Part shown: positions 5,828 to 7,030 of the stretch, piece by piece | How positions within the stretch are numbered: position 1 is the first letter of the stretch | Layout: the number at the start of each line of letters is the position of its first letter | Assembly: GCA_003164305.1 (NCBI GenBank) | Contig: PLSZ01000481.1 | Span: forward strand, 1-7,030 | Direction: 5' to 3' | Source of the DNA: Acetobacteraceae bacterium | GTDB taxonomy: Bacteria; Pseudomonadota; Alphaproteobacteria; Acetobacterales; Acetobacteraceae | DNA length: 7,030 nucleotides | Translations under genes and position numbers: made by a program | Notes under the pieces: generated by a model | Seen by the model: the letters and a program-made list of their open reading frames with translations, nothing else | Databases searched by the model: none | What the model was told of the DNA's origin: nothing

Positions 5828-6247
5828 TCAGTGGCCGGTCAGCAGGCCGTCGACGGCCTCGAGCATGGCGCGCGATGACTGGATTCGTTCCAGCGCCATT
5901 TCTTCTTCGACCGGGTTATCGCCATCGACCTGGCCTGCCGCTTCTTCCGCGTCGCGCAGGCGCTTTTCGGCTTCCGTACGTTCGATTTCGTTGACCGGCA
6001 TCGCCTCCCCGGCCAGCACGGTGCAGCGCTCGGGGGTGATTTCCGCGAAGCCGCCGGCGACGAACAGCGTGTCGGTGACACGGTCGCCCTCGTACAGCGA
6101 CACGACGCCACCGCGTAGCGTCACCATCATCGGCGCATGACCCTCCAGCACGCCCATGTCGCCTTCGGCGGCCGGAATGACCACCATATCGACATCGCGC
6201 GACAACAGCAGCTTCTCCGGACTGACGATTTCCAAATTCACGGGCAT
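5828..6247 (-). CDS. atpC: F1 ATP synthase epsilon subunit
   Basis: 139 residues, normal for bacterial epsilon. The protein sits on the central stalk of the F1 sector, contacts gamma and the c-ring, and can inhibit ATP hydrolysis through its C-terminal helices. Typical features: the N-terminal beta-sandwich opening with VNLEIVSPEKLLLSRDVDMVVIPAAEGDMGVLEGHAP, then LFVAGGFAEITPERCTVLAGEA around residues 62-83, then a helical, charge-rich C-terminus from about residue 85 (NEIERTEAEKRLRDAEEAA) that ends LLTGH. The ATG at 6247 lies 22 bp after the atpD stop and has no strong ribosome site, which suggests translational coupling to atpD. It is the last gene of the visible operon; the next minus-strand gene begins about 360 bp later, beyond a large palindromic element. 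Confidence 0.96.
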   Translation of the reverse strand: MPVNLEIVSPEKLLLSRDVDMVVIPAAEGDMGVLEGHAPMMVTLRGGVVSLYEGDRVTDTLFVAGGFAEITPERCTVLAGEAMPVNEIERTEAEKRLRDAEEAAGQVDGDNPVEEEMALERIQSSRAMLEAVDGLLTGH

Positions 6248-6269
6248 GCGGAGGGAGTCTTTCGGTTCG

Positions 6270-7030
<761 letters not shown>

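Noticed and set aside
5494..5878. Small open frames on both strands in the palindromic element (5494-5718 minus, 5579-5878 plus)
   Set aside because: They translate hairpin repeat sequence and show no recognisable protein features.

Overview
The window looks like chromosomal DNA of a GC-rich alphaproteobacterium. The AtpD and AtpC sequences and the style of the intergenic repeats (GGGGTCCAGGGG-type hairpins and CGTCATCCTCGGGCTCGACC-type palindromes) suggest Acetobacteraceae or another Rhodospirillales. That placement is inference from sequence style; no 16S or other marker is present.

Layout from left to right. Positions 1-50 (minus strand) hold the probable start of a gene that leaves the window. 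Positions 51-433 have no convincing gene, but there is an FNR/FixK-like palindrome at 158-171. Two divergent genes follow. On the minus strand (about 2053 to 434) is an exported beta-propeller protein with an Asp-box, related in style to BNR/sialidase proteins. On the plus strand (about 2193 to 4277) is a multi-pass membrane protein with a VanZ-like segment fused to a large right-handed parallel beta-helix. They share a 139-bp intergenic region and may work together at the envelope on a glycan, but the substrate is unknown. Positions 4278-4702, between convergent gene ends, hold a nested inverted-repeat array.

The minus-strand gene at 5467-4703 is the most interesting item. It encodes a glutaredoxin-like domain fused to a DinB-like domain. 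Its natural ATG, preceded by a good GGAG ribosome-binding site, opens a frame interrupted at codon 15 by a single TGA. This TGA lies exactly where the first cysteine of the redox CxxC motif should be, giving U-T-S-C. Downstream of it the frame is intact for about 236 codons. A perfect 7-bp hairpin begins 11 nt after the TGA, the spacing I recall for the minimal E. coli fdhF SECIS, but its loop lacks the usual G. The gene is therefore either a candidate selenoprotein or a very recent nonsense mutant. Ordinary gene calling would start at the TTG just after the motif and lose the active site.

Positions 5468-5827 hold a possible promoter and a palindromic repeat element of about 230 bp. The right end carries the 3' part of the F1 ATP synthase operon on the minus strand: atpD (beta subunit, its 5' part beyond the window) and atpC (epsilon subunit), 22 bp apart.
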